DNA of 64,000 nucleotides from positions 372,001 through 436,000 of the forward strand of contig NZ_VFPA01000003.1 in assembly GCF_006716445.1 (NCBI RefSeq), written 5' to 3'. This document shows, in pieces, positions 32,997-41,918 of the stretch; position 1 is the stretch's first letter; the number at the start of each line of letters is the position of its first letter. The position numbers and the translations under genes were made by a program. This stretch comes from Pseudonocardia kunmingensis. Its GTDB lineage: Bacteria > Actinomycetota > Actinomycetes > Mycobacteriales > Pseudonocardiaceae. The notes under the pieces were generated by a model. It had not been told where the DNA came from. It saw nothing but the letters and a program-made list of their open reading frames with translations, and searched no databases.

Positions 32997-33680
32997 TCAC
33001 ACCCGGAAGCGGTAGCCCATGCCCGCCTCGGTGAGCAGGTGTTGCGGGTGGGCCGGGTCGGGTTCGAGCTTGCGGCGCAGCTGCGCGAGGTAGACGCGCA
33101 GGTAGCTCGTCTCCTTGCGTTCGGCCGGACCCCAGGCCTGCTGCAGGAGCTGCTGGCGGCTGACGAGCTTGCCCCGGTTGCGCACGAGCAGCTCGAGGAT
33201 GCCCCACTCGGTGGGCGTGAGGTGCACGTCGCGGCCCGACCGGCGGACGATCTTCGCCGGCAGGTCGATGGTGAGCTCGCCCGCCTCGATCGGCTCGTGC
33301 TCGTTCTCGGGGACGGTGGACGCGCGGCGGACGGCGGCGCGCAACCGCGCCATGAGCTCGTCGAGGCCGAACGGCTTGGTGACGTAGTCGTCGGCGCCGC
33401 GGTCGAGGGCGCGCACCTTGTCCCCGGAGTCGGTGCGCGCGGACAGCACGATGATCGGCACGTTCGTGGAGGCGCGCAGCTCGGTGATGACGTCCGCGCC
33501 GTCGAGGTCCGGGAGGCCGAGGTCGAGGACGACGGCGTCGATGTCCTCGCCCTGGGCCGCGGCGCGCAGGGCGGAACGGCCGTCGGCGGCGGTGCGGACC
33601 TGGTAGCCCCGGGCGGTCAGGTGGATCCGCAAGGCCCGCAGCAGCTGGGTGTCGTCGTCGACGACGAGGACGGTGGTCAC
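32997..33680 (-). CDS. kdpE: Potassium-responsive response regulator KdpE
   Basis: A 227-residue OmpR/PhoB-type regulator. The receiver domain (about 1-120) has the acidic pair VVDDD, phosphoacceptor region VVLDLGLPDLDG, and the conserved threonine/serine and lysine in VLSARTDSGDKV and DYVTKPFG. The winged-helix output domain (about 130-225) ends in TVRGMGY-like TEAGMGYRFRV. When phosphorylated by KdpD it activates kdpFABC under potassium limitation or ionic stress. Its ATG overlaps the kdpD stop by 4 bases. A candidate binding site is at 40854-40872. Confidence 0.93.
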   Translation of the reverse strand: MTTVLVVDDDTQLLRALRIHLTARGYQVRTAADGRSALRAAAQGEDIDAVVLDLGLPDLDGADVITELRASTNVPIIVLSARTDSGDKVRALDRGADDYVTKPFGLDELMARLRAAVRRASTVPENEHEPIEAGELTIDLPAKIVRRSGRDVHLTPTEWGILELLVRNRGKLVSRQQLLQQAWGPAERKETSYLRVYLAQLRRKLEPDPAHPQHLLTEAGMGYRFRV

Positions 33681-36190
33681 GACGTCAGCTCGGCGAGCGG
33701 CGCGGCGGGCAGGCTGACCACGACGGTGAGGCCGCCGCCGGGGGTGTCCTCGGCGGTGAGGGAGCCGCCCATGGCGGCGGTGAAGCCGCGCGCGACGCTG
33801 AGCCCCAGCCCCAGCCCGCCGTGGTCGCGGTCGCCCAGCCGCTGGAACGGGGCGAACAGCCGGCCGGAGTCCGCGACGGGCACGCCGGGCCCGCAGTCGA
33901 CGATGCGCAGCTCGACGAGGTCGGCGTGGGCACTCGCGCGCAGGACCACCGGGGACCCGCGGCCGTGGCGCAGGGCGTTGTCGACGACGTTGGCGATGAC
34001 GCGTTCCAGCAGGCCCGGATCGGCGAGGACCTCCGGCACGCGTTCGTCGATCTCGAGCCGCACCCGGTCGGCCCCGTCGAGCCCGCGCAGGGCCAGGATC
34101 GCGACCTCGTCGTAGCCGACGGGACGCAGGTCAGGGGTGACCGCGCCGGTGGCGATCCGGGACGAGTCGAGCAGGTTGTTGACCAGGCCGGTGAGGCGGT
34201 CCGCCGACTCCTCGATGGTCTCGGCCAGCTCCCGCCGGTCGGCGGGCGAGAGGTGGATGCCGTCGTCGCGCAGGCTGCCCGCCGCCGCCTTGATCGAGGT
34301 CAGGGGGGTGCGCAGGTCGTGCCCGACGGCCGAGAGCAGCGCGCTCCGCAGCTCCACCGCATCCGCCCGGCGTCGGGCCTCGGCGGCCTCGGCCGCGATC
34401 TGCTGGTTGCGCAGGGCGAGCAGCGCCTGCCCGGCGACCGCCTCGAGCAATCGTCGGTCGGCCGCCGGCAACGTGCGTCCGCGCCCGACCAGGTGGACGT
34501 CCGGTTCGACCGCGACGTCGACGTCGGCCTGCTCGGGACGCGCGCAGTCCGGTGGGCCGGAGCACGCGGAGACGCTCCAGTCCCCGTCGTGGCGTTGCAG
34601 GATCGCCACCGTCGTCAGGCCGAAGGACTCGCGCACCTTCTCGAGCAGCCGGGGCAGCGGCTCGGGGCGGGTGAGCACGGTCCGGGAGAACGAGGCGAGC
34701 AACGCCGCCTCGGCCTGTGCCGCCGCGGCCTGCGCGGCGCGCCGGGCGGCTCGGTCGACGACGAGGGCGACGAGGACGGCGGTGAGCACCATCGCGACCA
34801 GCGTGATCACGTTCTCGCGCTCGGCGATGGTGAACGTGTGCAGCGGCGGGGTGAGGAAGAAGTTGAGCAGCACCGCCCCGGCGACCGCGGCGAGCAGGGC
34901 GGGGCCGAGCCCGCCGACCAGCGCCACCACCACCGTGACCAGGAAGAACAGCACGACGTCGGTGGAGAGCCCCACGACGTCGCGGCCGGCCACGCCGAGC
35001 ACCGTGGCGAGCACCGGGAGCACGACGCCCAGCGCCCAGCCGACCGCGCGGCGGGTGAGGGGGACGGAGTTGAAGCGGCGGGGCAGCCGCAGGCCCCGCC
35101 CGGCCGCGGGGTGGGTGACCATGTGGACGTCGATCGGTCCGGAGTCCTGCACGACGCGCGAGCCGATCCCCTCGTCGACGGAACGGGCGAACCGGGATCG
35201 GCGCGACGTGCCGACCACGAGCTGCGTGGCGTCGACCCCGCGGGCGAAGTCCAGCAGGGCGGCAGGGACGTCGTCACCGACGACGGTGTGGAAGGAGGCA
35301 CCGACGTCCTCGGCGAGCCGCCGCAGCCCCGCCAGCGCGCCCGCGGTGGCGCCGGCGAGCCCGTCACCGCGCAGGACGTGCACGGCGAACAGCTCCGCCG
35401 ATCCCGACCGTTTCGCGATGCGCGCGGCGCGCCGCAGCACCGTCTCGCTCTCCGCGCCACCGGTCAGCGCCACGACGACCCGCTCACGGGTCTCCCAGAT
35501 GTCGGTGATGCGCTGGTCGACCCGGTAGCGGTGCAGCGCGACCTCGACCTGGTCGGCCACCCACAGCAGCGCCAGCTCGCGCAGCGCCGTGAGGTTGCGC
35601 GGCTGGAAGTAGTTGGCCATGGCCGCGTCGACCTTCTCCGGGGCGTACACGTTGCCGTGGGCGAGGCGGCGGCGCAGCGCCTCGGGCGTGATGTCGACCA
35701 GCTCCACCTGCCCCGCCCGCCGCACCACCTCATCGGGCACCGTCTCCCGCTGGCGCACCCCGGTGATCCGCTCGATCACGTCGCCCAGCGACGCGAGGTG
35801 CTGGACGTTGAGGGTCGTCAGCACGGTGATGCCGGCGTCGAGGAGTTCCTCGACGTCCTGCCAGCGCTTCGGGTTGCGGGAGCCGGCGATGTTGGTGTGC
35901 GCCAGCTCGTCGATGAGCACGACCTGGGGCGCGCGGGCCAGCACGGCGTCGACGTCGAGGTCGGTGAGCGTCACCCCGCGGTGGGCGAGCTCGCGCCGCG
36001 GGATGGCCTCCAGCCCGTCGAGCAGCGCGGCCGTCTTCGCCCGGCCGTGGGTCTCGACGAGACCCACGACCACGTCGGTGCCGCGTTCCGCGCGCCGGCG
36101 GGCCTCGCCGAGCATGGCGTAGGTCTTCCCGACTCCCGGCGCCGCCCCGAGGTAGATCCGCAGCTCACCGCGCTTGCCCACGCCCACCAT
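33677..36190 (-). CDS. kdpD: Osmosensitive potassium channel histidine kinase KdpD
   Basis: Up to 837 residues. The N-terminal KdpD domain has Walker A GAAPGVGKT (about 15-23) and VLIDELAHTNIAGS; a UspA-like domain follows at about 250-365. Four membrane helices lie at about 385-500, then a GAF-like region. The kinase core has the HisKA phosphoacceptor GHDLRTPLTSIKAA (about 625-640) and HATPase motifs NVVDNALRHG and GLGLGLSVARG. All parts of a full-length KdpD are present. GGAGG lies close before the first ATG but 9 bases before the GTG at 36181, so the real start may be that GTG (VGKRGELRIYLG), three codons in. Confidence 0.93.
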   Translation of the reverse strand: MVGVGKRGELRIYLGAAPGVGKTYAMLGEARRRAERGTDVVVGLVETHGRAKTAALLDGLEAIPRRELAHRGVTLTDLDVDAVLARAPQVVLIDELAHTNIAGSRNPKRWQDVEELLDAGITVLTTLNVQHLASLGDVIERITGVRQRETVPDEVVRRAGQVELVDITPEALRRRLAHGNVYAPEKVDAAMANYFQPRNLTALRELALLWVADQVEVALHRYRVDQRITDIWETRERVVVALTGGAESETVLRRAARIAKRSGSAELFAVHVLRGDGLAGATAGALAGLRRLAEDVGASFHTVVGDDVPAALLDFARGVDATQLVVGTSRRSRFARSVDEGIGSRVVQDSGPIDVHMVTHPAAGRGLRLPRRFNSVPLTRRAVGWALGVVLPVLATVLGVAGRDVVGLSTDVVLFFLVTVVVALVGGLGPALLAAVAGAVLLNFFLTPPLHTFTIAERENVITLVAMVLTAVLVALVVDRAARRAAQAAAAQAEAALLASFSRTVLTRPEPLPRLLEKVRESFGLTTVAILQRHDGDWSVSACSGPPDCARPEQADVDVAVEPDVHLVGRGRTLPAADRRLLEAVAGQALLALRNQQIAAEAAEARRRADAVELRSALLSAVGHDLRTPLTSIKAAAGSLRDDGIHLSPADRRELAETIEESADRLTGLVNNLLDSSRIATGAVTPDLRPVGYDEVAILALRGLDGADRVRLEIDERVPEVLADPGLLERVIANVVDNALRHGRGSPVVLRASAHADLVELRIVDCGPGVPVADSGRLFAPFQRLGDRDHGGLGLGLSVARGFTAAMGGSLTAEDTPGGGLTVVVSLPAAPLAELTS

Positions 36191-36217
36191 CCTCCACCCG
36201 CGCGCGCTCCCCGCCGC

Positions 36218-36832
36218 TCACCGCTCCGCGGCGACGGCGAGGTTCAGCCCCGTGACGTCGACCGCGGGCGCGCCGAGCACACCGAGCGGCCGCCCGTGCG
36301 TGCTCGCAGCGACCAGCTCGCGCACCCGCTCCTCGCCCAGGCCGGTCACCCGGGCCACCCGCGGCACCTGCAGGGCGGCGTAGTCCGGGCTGATGCCGGG
36401 GTCGACACCGGACGCGGACGCGGTGACGGCGTCGGCGGGGACCTGGTCGGGCCGCACGCCCTCCCGCTGCGCGATCAGGGTGCGCCGTTGCTCGACGCTC
36501 GCCAGGAGGTCCTCGGAGAACCCGCCCTGGTTCGACCCGCCGGACGTGGACGGGTCACCCGGGCCGAGGACGTCCTCGGCCGACGCCGAGGGCCGGGTGT
36601 GGAAGTAGGGGTCGGCGGCGGGATCGGCAGCGACCGGGTCGATCCCGATGAGCGACGATCCGACCGGCGTCCCGCCGGGACCGGTGACGACGGAGCCCTC
36701 GGCGTGGTGGGCGAGCCCCGGCAGGTGGGCCACGCCCCAGACGGAGAGCGGGTAGCCGATCCCGAGCAGGACCGTGAGCGCGACCAGCATCCGCAGCGCG
36801 GCCGCGGACTGTCGGGTGAGCAGGCTGAACAT
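36218..36832 (-). CDS. kdpC: Potassium-transporting ATPase subunit C, KdpC
   Basis: A 204-residue protein with one N-terminal membrane helix (about 10-32) and an extracytoplasmic domain. KdpC landmarks are GSSLIGI, YFHTRPSA, SGGSNQGGFS (here S-T-S-G-G-S-N-Q), VTASASGVDPGISP and VAASTHGRPLGVLGAPAVDVTGLN. It stabilises the KdpFABC complex and helps ATP binding by KdpB. It lies 3 bases after kdpB and 27 before kdpD. Confidence 0.93.
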   Translation of the reverse strand: MFSLLTRQSAAALRMLVALTVLLGIGYPLSVWGVAHLPGLAHHAEGSVVTGPGGTPVGSSLIGIDPVAADPAADPYFHTRPSASAEDVLGPGDPSTSGGSNQGGFSEDLLASVEQRRTLIAQREGVRPDQVPADAVTASASGVDPGISPDYAALQVPRVARVTGLGEERVRELVAASTHGRPLGVLGAPAVDVTGLNLAVAAER

Positions 36833-36835
36833 CTC

Positions 36836-38947
36836 TCAGATCCCCGGGACGAGTCGGACGAGCAGGTCGATGAGGAAGATCCCGGCGAACGGCGTGACCA
36901 CGCCGCCGACGCCGAAGACCAGCAGGTTGCGCCGCAGCAGCCGCGCCGCCGTCGTCGGCCGGTACCGCACGCCGCGCAGGGCCAGCGGGACGAGCGCGAC
37001 GATGACCAGCGCGTTGAACACCACCGCGGACAGGATCGCCGACTCCGGGCTGGCGAGGCGCATGATGTTGAGCGCGTCCAGCTGCGGGTACACGACCGCG
37101 AACATCGCGGGCAGGATCGCGAAGTACTTGGCCAGGTCGTTGGCCACGCTGAAGGTCGTCAACGCGCCCCGGGTGATCAGCAGCTGCTTCCCGATCTCGA
37201 CGATGTCGATCAGCTTCGTCGGGTCGGAGTCGAGGTCGACCATGTTGCCGGCCTCCTTGGCCGCGGCCGTCCCGGTGTTCATCGCGACGCCGACGTCGGC
37301 CTGCGCGAGGGCCGGCGCGTCGTTGGTGCCGTCACCGGTCATCGCGACGAGCCGCCCGCCCTCCTGCTCCTTGCGGATGAGCGCCATCTTGTCCTCGGGC
37401 GTGGCCTCGGCGAGGTGGTCGTCCACGCCGACGTCGGCGGCGATCGCCCGGGCCGTCAGCGGGTTGTCCCCCGTGATCATCACGGTGCGGATGCCCATCG
37501 CGCGCAGCTCGGCGAACCGCTCGCGCATCCCGGGTTTGACCACGTCGGAGAGCTGGACCACCCCGAGGACCCGCGCGGTCGCCCCGGCGCGCTCGGCGAC
37601 CACGAGCGGGGTCCCGCCCTCCGCAGCGATCCGCTCGACGGTCGCCGCGACCTCGGCCGACAGGCCGGCACCGTCCGGGGACACCCACGCCGCGACGGCG
37701 GAGCCCGCGCCCTTGCGGACGCTGCGACCCGCGACGTCGAGCCCCGACATCCGGGTCTGCGCGGTGAACGGCACGAACTCCGCGGCCGCCTCGTCGGGGG
37801 TCGCCTCCGGCGGCAGCCCGTGCTCGCGCGCGCACAGCTCGACGATGCTGCGCCCCTCCGGCGTCTGGTCGGCGAGGCTGGACAGCCGCGCGGCTGCCGC
37901 GAGCCCGGCGAGGCTCGTCCCGGGAGCGGGCAGGAGCGCCGTGGCCCGCCGGTTGCCGAAGGTGATCGTGCCGGTCTTGTCCAGCAGCAGGGTGTCGACG
38001 TCACCGGCGGCCTCCACGGCGCGCCCCGAGGTGGCGAGCACGTTGCGCTGCACGAGCCGGTCCATCCCGGCGATGCCGATCGCGGACAGCAACGCGCCGA
38101 TCGTGGTCGGGATCAGGCAGACCAGCAGCGCGGTCAGCACGATCAGCGACTGCTCCGCCCCGGAGTAACCGGCCATGGGCTGCAACGCCACGACGGCGAG
38201 CAGGAAGATGATCGTCAGGGTGGACAGCAGGATCGTCAGCGCGATTTCGTTGGGGGTCTTCTGCCGCTGCGCCCCCTCCACCAGCGCGATCATCCGGTCG
38301 ACGAAGGACTCCCCCGGCGCGGTGGTGATCTGCACGACGATGCGGTCCGACAGCACCGTGGTGCCGCCGGTCACCGACGACCGGTCGCCGCCGGACTCGC
38401 GGATCACCGGCGCGGACTCCCCGGTGATGGCCGACTCGTCGACGGTCGCGATGCCCTCGACGACGTCGCCGTCGCCGGGGATGACCTCACCGGCCTCCAC
38501 GACGACCCGGTCGCCGATCCGCAGCGCCGTCCCCGGCACCTGCTCCTCGGAGCCGTCGGATGAGATCCTGCGGGCGCAGGTCTCGGTCCGGGTGCGGCGC
38601 AGGCTGTCGGCCTGGGCCTTCCCCCGGCCCTCGGCGACCGCCTCGGCGAGGCCCGCGAACAGGACGGTGATCCACAGCCACGCGGCGATGAGCCAGGCGA
38701 ACGCGCTCGCCTCGCCGCGGACCGTCTCGCCGACCGCGAGACCGGTGACGAGCACCGAGCCGACCCAGACGACGAACATGACGGGGTTGCGCAGCTGCAC
38801 CCGCGGGTCGAGCTTGCGCAGCGCGTCCGGCAGTGCCTGCCAGAGCTGGCGCGGGGAGAACGCGCCGCCTGCCACCGCGCGCCCGGTGCGCTGCGCGTGC
38901 AGCTCGCGGCGTTCGGGGATGGAGCGGTCGAGGGTGGGGGTGGTCAT
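36836..38947 (-). CDS. kdpB: Potassium-transporting P-type ATPase subunit B, KdpB
   Basis: A 703-residue P-type ATPase that drives potassium uptake by KdpFABC. The phosphorylation motif DKTGTIT is at about residue 322, the actuator motif TGES at about 175 and the hinge AMTGDGTNDAPALAQADVGVAMN near 535. Hydrophobic segments lie at about 50-100, 255-300 and 605-695. Start ATG 38945-38947 overlaps the kdpA stop (ATGA); a long open frame upstream of it is the antisense-like shadow of kdpA and is not part of the gene. Confidence 0.95.
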   Translation of the reverse strand: MTTPTLDRSIPERRELHAQRTGRAVAGGAFSPRQLWQALPDALRKLDPRVQLRNPVMFVVWVGSVLVTGLAVGETVRGEASAFAWLIAAWLWITVLFAGLAEAVAEGRGKAQADSLRRTRTETCARRISSDGSEEQVPGTALRIGDRVVVEAGEVIPGDGDVVEGIATVDESAITGESAPVIRESGGDRSSVTGGTTVLSDRIVVQITTAPGESFVDRMIALVEGAQRQKTPNEIALTILLSTLTIIFLLAVVALQPMAGYSGAEQSLIVLTALLVCLIPTTIGALLSAIGIAGMDRLVQRNVLATSGRAVEAAGDVDTLLLDKTGTITFGNRRATALLPAPGTSLAGLAAAARLSSLADQTPEGRSIVELCAREHGLPPEATPDEAAAEFVPFTAQTRMSGLDVAGRSVRKGAGSAVAAWVSPDGAGLSAEVAATVERIAAEGGTPLVVAERAGATARVLGVVQLSDVVKPGMRERFAELRAMGIRTVMITGDNPLTARAIAADVGVDDHLAEATPEDKMALIRKEQEGGRLVAMTGDGTNDAPALAQADVGVAMNTGTAAAKEAGNMVDLDSDPTKLIDIVEIGKQLLITRGALTTFSVANDLAKYFAILPAMFAVVYPQLDALNIMRLASPESAILSAVVFNALVIVALVPLALRGVRYRPTTAARLLRRNLLVFGVGGVVTPFAGIFLIDLLVRLVPGI

Positions 38948-40608
38948 GCGAGAGCCTCCGCGAGAGGGCCGAGGGCCAGCGCCGGGAAGAAGGTCAGCGC
39001 GGCGACGAGGACGACGGTGCCGCCGACGAGCACGCCGAAGAGGGGCCCGTTCGTCGGGAGGGTGCCTGCGCCGGGCTCGACGCGCTTCTGCGCGGCGAGC
39101 GAGCCGGCCAGTGCGAGCACGGCGAGGATGGGGACGAACCGGCCGAACAGCATGGCCAGCCCGAGCGTCGACTGGAAGAACGGGCTGGTGACGGTCAGTC
39201 CCGCGAAGGCGCTGCCGTTGTTGTTCCCCGCCGACGCGTAGGCGTAGAGGACCTCCGACAGCCCGTGCGCGCCGGAGTTGGTCAGCGCGGCGTCCAGCTC
39301 GGCGGGCTGCGCGAGGGCGGCCCCGGTACCGAGCAGGACGACCGCGGGCATCGCGAGGATCGCGATCGCGGCGGCGGTGATCTGGGTGCGGCCTAGCTTC
39401 TTGCCCAGGTACTCCGGGGTGCGCCCGACCATGAGCCCGGCGAGGAAGACCGCGATGACGGCGAGGACGAGGATGCCGTAGAGCCCGGCGCCGACCCCGC
39501 CCGGCGCGACCTCGCCGAGCAGCATGTTCAGCAACGCCACCCCGCCGCCGAGCCCGGTGTAGCTGTCGTGCATCGAGTTCACCGCGCCGGTCGAGGTCCC
39601 GGTCGTGGACACCGCGAACAGGACCGACGACGGGATGCCGAACCGGACCTCCTTGCCCTCCATCGCCGCCCCGGCCAGCTGCGCGGCCGGCCCGTTCGGG
39701 TGCGCCTCGGCCCACCAGGCGACGGCGAGCATCCCCGCCCAGATCGAGCCCATCACCGCGACGAGGACGTGGCCCTGGCGGGTGTCGCGCACCAGCACCC
39801 CGAACGCGCGGGTCAGGCACACCGGGATCACCAGCAGCAGGAAGATCTCCAGCAGGTTCGAGAGGCCGTTCGGGTTCTCGAACGGGTGGGCGGAGTTGGC
39901 GTTGACGATGCCGCCGCCGTTCGTCCCGAGCTCCTTGATCGCCTCCTGGGACGCGGTCGGGGCCAGCGCGATGGTGCTCTGCTGCCCGTCGACGCCGGTG
40001 ACGTCGACCCCGGCGCGCAGGCTCATCGTGACGCCGAGCGCGACCAGCACGATCGCGGCCACGAACGAGACGGGCAGCAGCACCCGGACGACACCGCGCA
40101 CGAGGTCGACCCAGAAGTTGCCGATCCGGTCGCTCCCGGCGCGGGCGAACCCGCGCACCAGCGCCACCGCGACGGCCATGCCGACCGCGGCGGAGACGAA
40201 GTTCTGCACGGTCAGCCCGGTCATCTGCACCAGGTGGCCCATGACCGTCTCCGGCACGTAGGACTGCCAGTTCGTGTTGGTCACGAACGACACCGCGGTG
40301 TTGAACGCGATCCCGGGTTCCACCGCGCCCCGCCCGAGGTTCAGCGGGAGCAGGCCCTGCAGGCGTTGGAGCAGGTAGAGCAGGACGATCGACAGGAACG
40401 AGAACGCCAGCACCGCGCCGGCGTAGCCGGTCCAGCGCTGCTCGGAGTCGGGGTCCACGCGGACCACCCGGTACACGGCGCGCTCGATCCGCCAGTGCCG
40501 CTCGCTCGAGTACACCGCGGCGAGGTAGTTCCCGAACGGCACGTACACGGCGGCGAGGAGCGCCAGCAGGACGCCGAGCTGCAGCAGCCCGGCCATCGTG
40601 GGGGACAT
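38944..40608 (-). CDS. kdpA: Potassium-transporting ATPase potassium-binding subunit, KdpA
   Basis: A 554-residue membrane subunit of the superfamily of K+ transporters, with four selectivity-filter-like segments: VSFVTNTNWQSY (about 110), LGTNGGGIVNANSAHPFENP (about 230), STTGTSTGAVNSMHDSY (about 345) and SAGNNNGSAFAG (about 465). About ten helices. It forms the path through which potassium reaches KdpB. ATG overlaps the kdpF stop (ATGA at 40605-40608). Confidence 0.95.
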   Translation of the reverse strand: MSPTMAGLLQLGVLLALLAAVYVPFGNYLAAVYSSERHWRIERAVYRVVRVDPDSEQRWTGYAGAVLAFSFLSIVLLYLLQRLQGLLPLNLGRGAVEPGIAFNTAVSFVTNTNWQSYVPETVMGHLVQMTGLTVQNFVSAAVGMAVAVALVRGFARAGSDRIGNFWVDLVRGVVRVLLPVSFVAAIVLVALGVTMSLRAGVDVTGVDGQQSTIALAPTASQEAIKELGTNGGGIVNANSAHPFENPNGLSNLLEIFLLLVIPVCLTRAFGVLVRDTRQGHVLVAVMGSIWAGMLAVAWWAEAHPNGPAAQLAGAAMEGKEVRFGIPSSVLFAVSTTGTSTGAVNSMHDSYTGLGGGVALLNMLLGEVAPGGVGAGLYGILVLAVIAVFLAGLMVGRTPEYLGKKLGRTQITAAAIAILAMPAVVLLGTGAALAQPAELDAALTNSGAHGLSEVLYAYASAGNNNGSAFAGLTVTSPFFQSTLGLAMLFGRFVPILAVLALAGSLAAQKRVEPGAGTLPTNGPLFGVLVGGTVVLVAALTFFPALALGPLAEALA

Positions 40609-40697
40609 CAGAACTTCTCCGGTCGGACGAGCGCGACGAGCAGGTAGACGATCAGCGCGAGGGCGAGCAGCCCGCCGATCAGGTTCTCGACGTTCAC
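40608..40697 (-). CDS. kdpF: Potassium-transporting ATPase small subunit KdpF
   Basis: A 29-residue single-helix peptide: NVENLIGGLLALALIVYLLV followed by ALVRPEKF, the standard KdpF ending (LxxPExF). It stabilises the Kdp complex in the membrane. The GTG start (40695-40697) overlaps the stop of the preceding small gene, and its stop overlaps kdpA. Confidence 0.88.
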   Translation of the reverse strand: MNVENLIGGLLALALIVYLLVALVRPEKF

Positions 40698-40777
40698 AGG
40701 CGCTGCAGCCCCCGCAGCGTCAGCACCAGCAGGGCGAACCCGCCGGTGAGCAGCAGTGCGTAGGCCAGGTCGGCCAT
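40694..40777 (-). CDS. 27-residue membrane peptide leading the kdp operon, unnamed
   Basis: MADLAYALLLTGGFALLVLT followed by LRGLQRL: one membrane helix with a short basic tail. GAGGAGG lies 6 bases upstream of the ATG (40775-40777), and its stop overlaps the kdpF start (GTGA), so it is almost surely translated and coupled to the Kdp subunits. It is not KdpF, which follows. From memory, other actinobacterial kdp operons may carry a comparable short frame; I cannot confirm this. The role could be assembly or regulation of the pump; none is proven. Confidence 0.65.
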   Translation of the reverse strand: MADLAYALLLTGGFALLVLTLRGLQRL

Positions 40778-40853
40778 CACGGTCCTCCTCTGCCGCGCCA
40801 CCGTGGTCGCGGCGGAGGCAAGGATGCGGCGGCTCCGGGGGCCGCGGCAGTGG

Positions 40854-40872
40854 TCCTGACGCGTTCCTAACG
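40854..40872 (-). promoter_or_regulatory. Candidate KdpE operator (tandem direct repeat)
   Basis: On the minus strand CGTTAGGA-ACG-CGTCAGGA is a direct repeat with 11-base phasing, the geometry bound by OmpR/PhoB-type regulators such as KdpE. It lies about 77 bases before the first gene of the kdp operon. No potassium or c-di-AMP riboswitch was recognised in the same gap. Confidence 0.45.
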
Positions 40873-40924
40873 ACCGTGTGCCGCACGTCATCGGGGGCCC
40901 GGCGAACGCGGCCGGGTCCGGCGT

Positions 40925-41803
40925 TCAGCAGGCGGCGGTGAGCAGGGCGGTCAGGTCCAGGTCGTCGCCGTGCACGTCGGCCAGCCAGCCGTCGTGGACG
41001 TACTCGACGACGTGGCCGTCGGTGTCGAGCAGGGCGATGCTGCCCGGGACGATCTGCTGGCGCGGGTTGACCGGCTCCGGGCTCCATTTCGTGCGCACCG
41101 GCGGGACGAGCTGGGCGAGCGTGTAGGAGACGGTGTCGCCGTGGTACCGGGGACCGTTCTCGTGGTGGTAGTGCCCGCCGACGTGCAACCGCGGGAGGTG
41201 CTCGATCAGCGCGGTCATCCGCGCCGAACCCTGCACCTCGCCGCGCATGTTGCGCGACAGGCCGTACGGGCCGTCGTGGGTGACCAGGATGTCGACGCTG
41301 CCGGGTGCCGCGGCCAGCGTCCGGGCGAAGGCCTGCTCGTCGTAGTCGAACGGCGTGCCGGGCGCCTCGATCCTGCCGAGGAAGGCCACCCGCTGCCCGG
41401 CGACCTCGACGATCTCCCCGCACTGCACGTGCCGGTACGCGCCGAGCGGGTCCACCGGGACCAGCGTGTCCCCGGCCGCCGCGTGCAGGCCGGCGAGCCA
41501 GTCGTGGTCCTCGTGGTTGCCGCTGACGAAGGTGAACGGCGGGACCTCGGCGAGCGCGCGCCGCACCCCGTCGGCGAGGGCCGGGGACGGGTCGAGCAGC
41601 CGGAAGAAGTCGCCCTGCGCCGGGGTCGTGGCCGCGAAGCGGCGGGTCGGCTCGTCCCAGCGGTCCGCCGAGGGGAACGCGCCGAGGTCGCCGACCTGGA
41701 CCACGGCGTCGAGGGTGATCCCCCGGTGGCGCTGCAGCAGCACCGCGGCGCCGAGCGCGTGCAGGACGCAGCCGTGGACGTCGCCGAAGAAAGCGATCTT
41801 CAT
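40925..41803 (-). CDS. Metallophosphoesterase (calcineurin-like)
   Basis: A 292-residue cytoplasmic phosphoesterase with the complete two-metal signature: FFGDVHGC near the N-terminus, QVGDLGAF, VSGNHEDHDW, VTHDGPYG and GGHYHHEN. Substrates of such proteins range from cyclic nucleotides to phosphoproteins; none can be inferred. ATG at 41801-41803 puts the first motif at residues 4-11, as expected. It precedes the kdp operon on the same strand, but a 147-base gap with a candidate operator suggests separate transcription. Confidence 0.85.
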   Translation of the reverse strand: MKIAFFGDVHGCVLHALGAAVLLQRHRGITLDAVVQVGDLGAFPSADRWDEPTRRFAATTPAQGDFFRLLDPSPALADGVRRALAEVPPFTFVSGNHEDHDWLAGLHAAAGDTLVPVDPLGAYRHVQCGEIVEVAGQRVAFLGRIEAPGTPFDYDEQAFARTLAAAPGSVDILVTHDGPYGLSRNMRGEVQGSARMTALIEHLPRLHVGGHYHHENGPRYHGDTVSYTLAQLVPPVRTKWSPEPVNPRQQIVPGSIALLDTDGHVVEYVHDGWLADVHGDDLDLTALLTAAC

Positions 41804-41918
41804 CGGTCCGTTGTACGACCCATGTCGGGGCGAGCGTAGGGCCGAGCGGGTGGTGCGGCCACGGTGATGTCCAGCGGTGGCGCCCCCCACCACTACTGGC
41901 AGCGCAGGCGGCGTCCGC

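Noticed and set aside
33821..38563. A 1580-codon open frame on the plus strand
   Set aside because: It lies antisense to kdpD, kdpC and kdpB, which have complete family motifs; in very high-GC DNA the opposite strand often stays open.
40778..40924. c-di-AMP (ydaO) riboswitch before kdp
   Set aside because: No matching conserved core or pairing; only a direct repeat fitting a protein site is visible.
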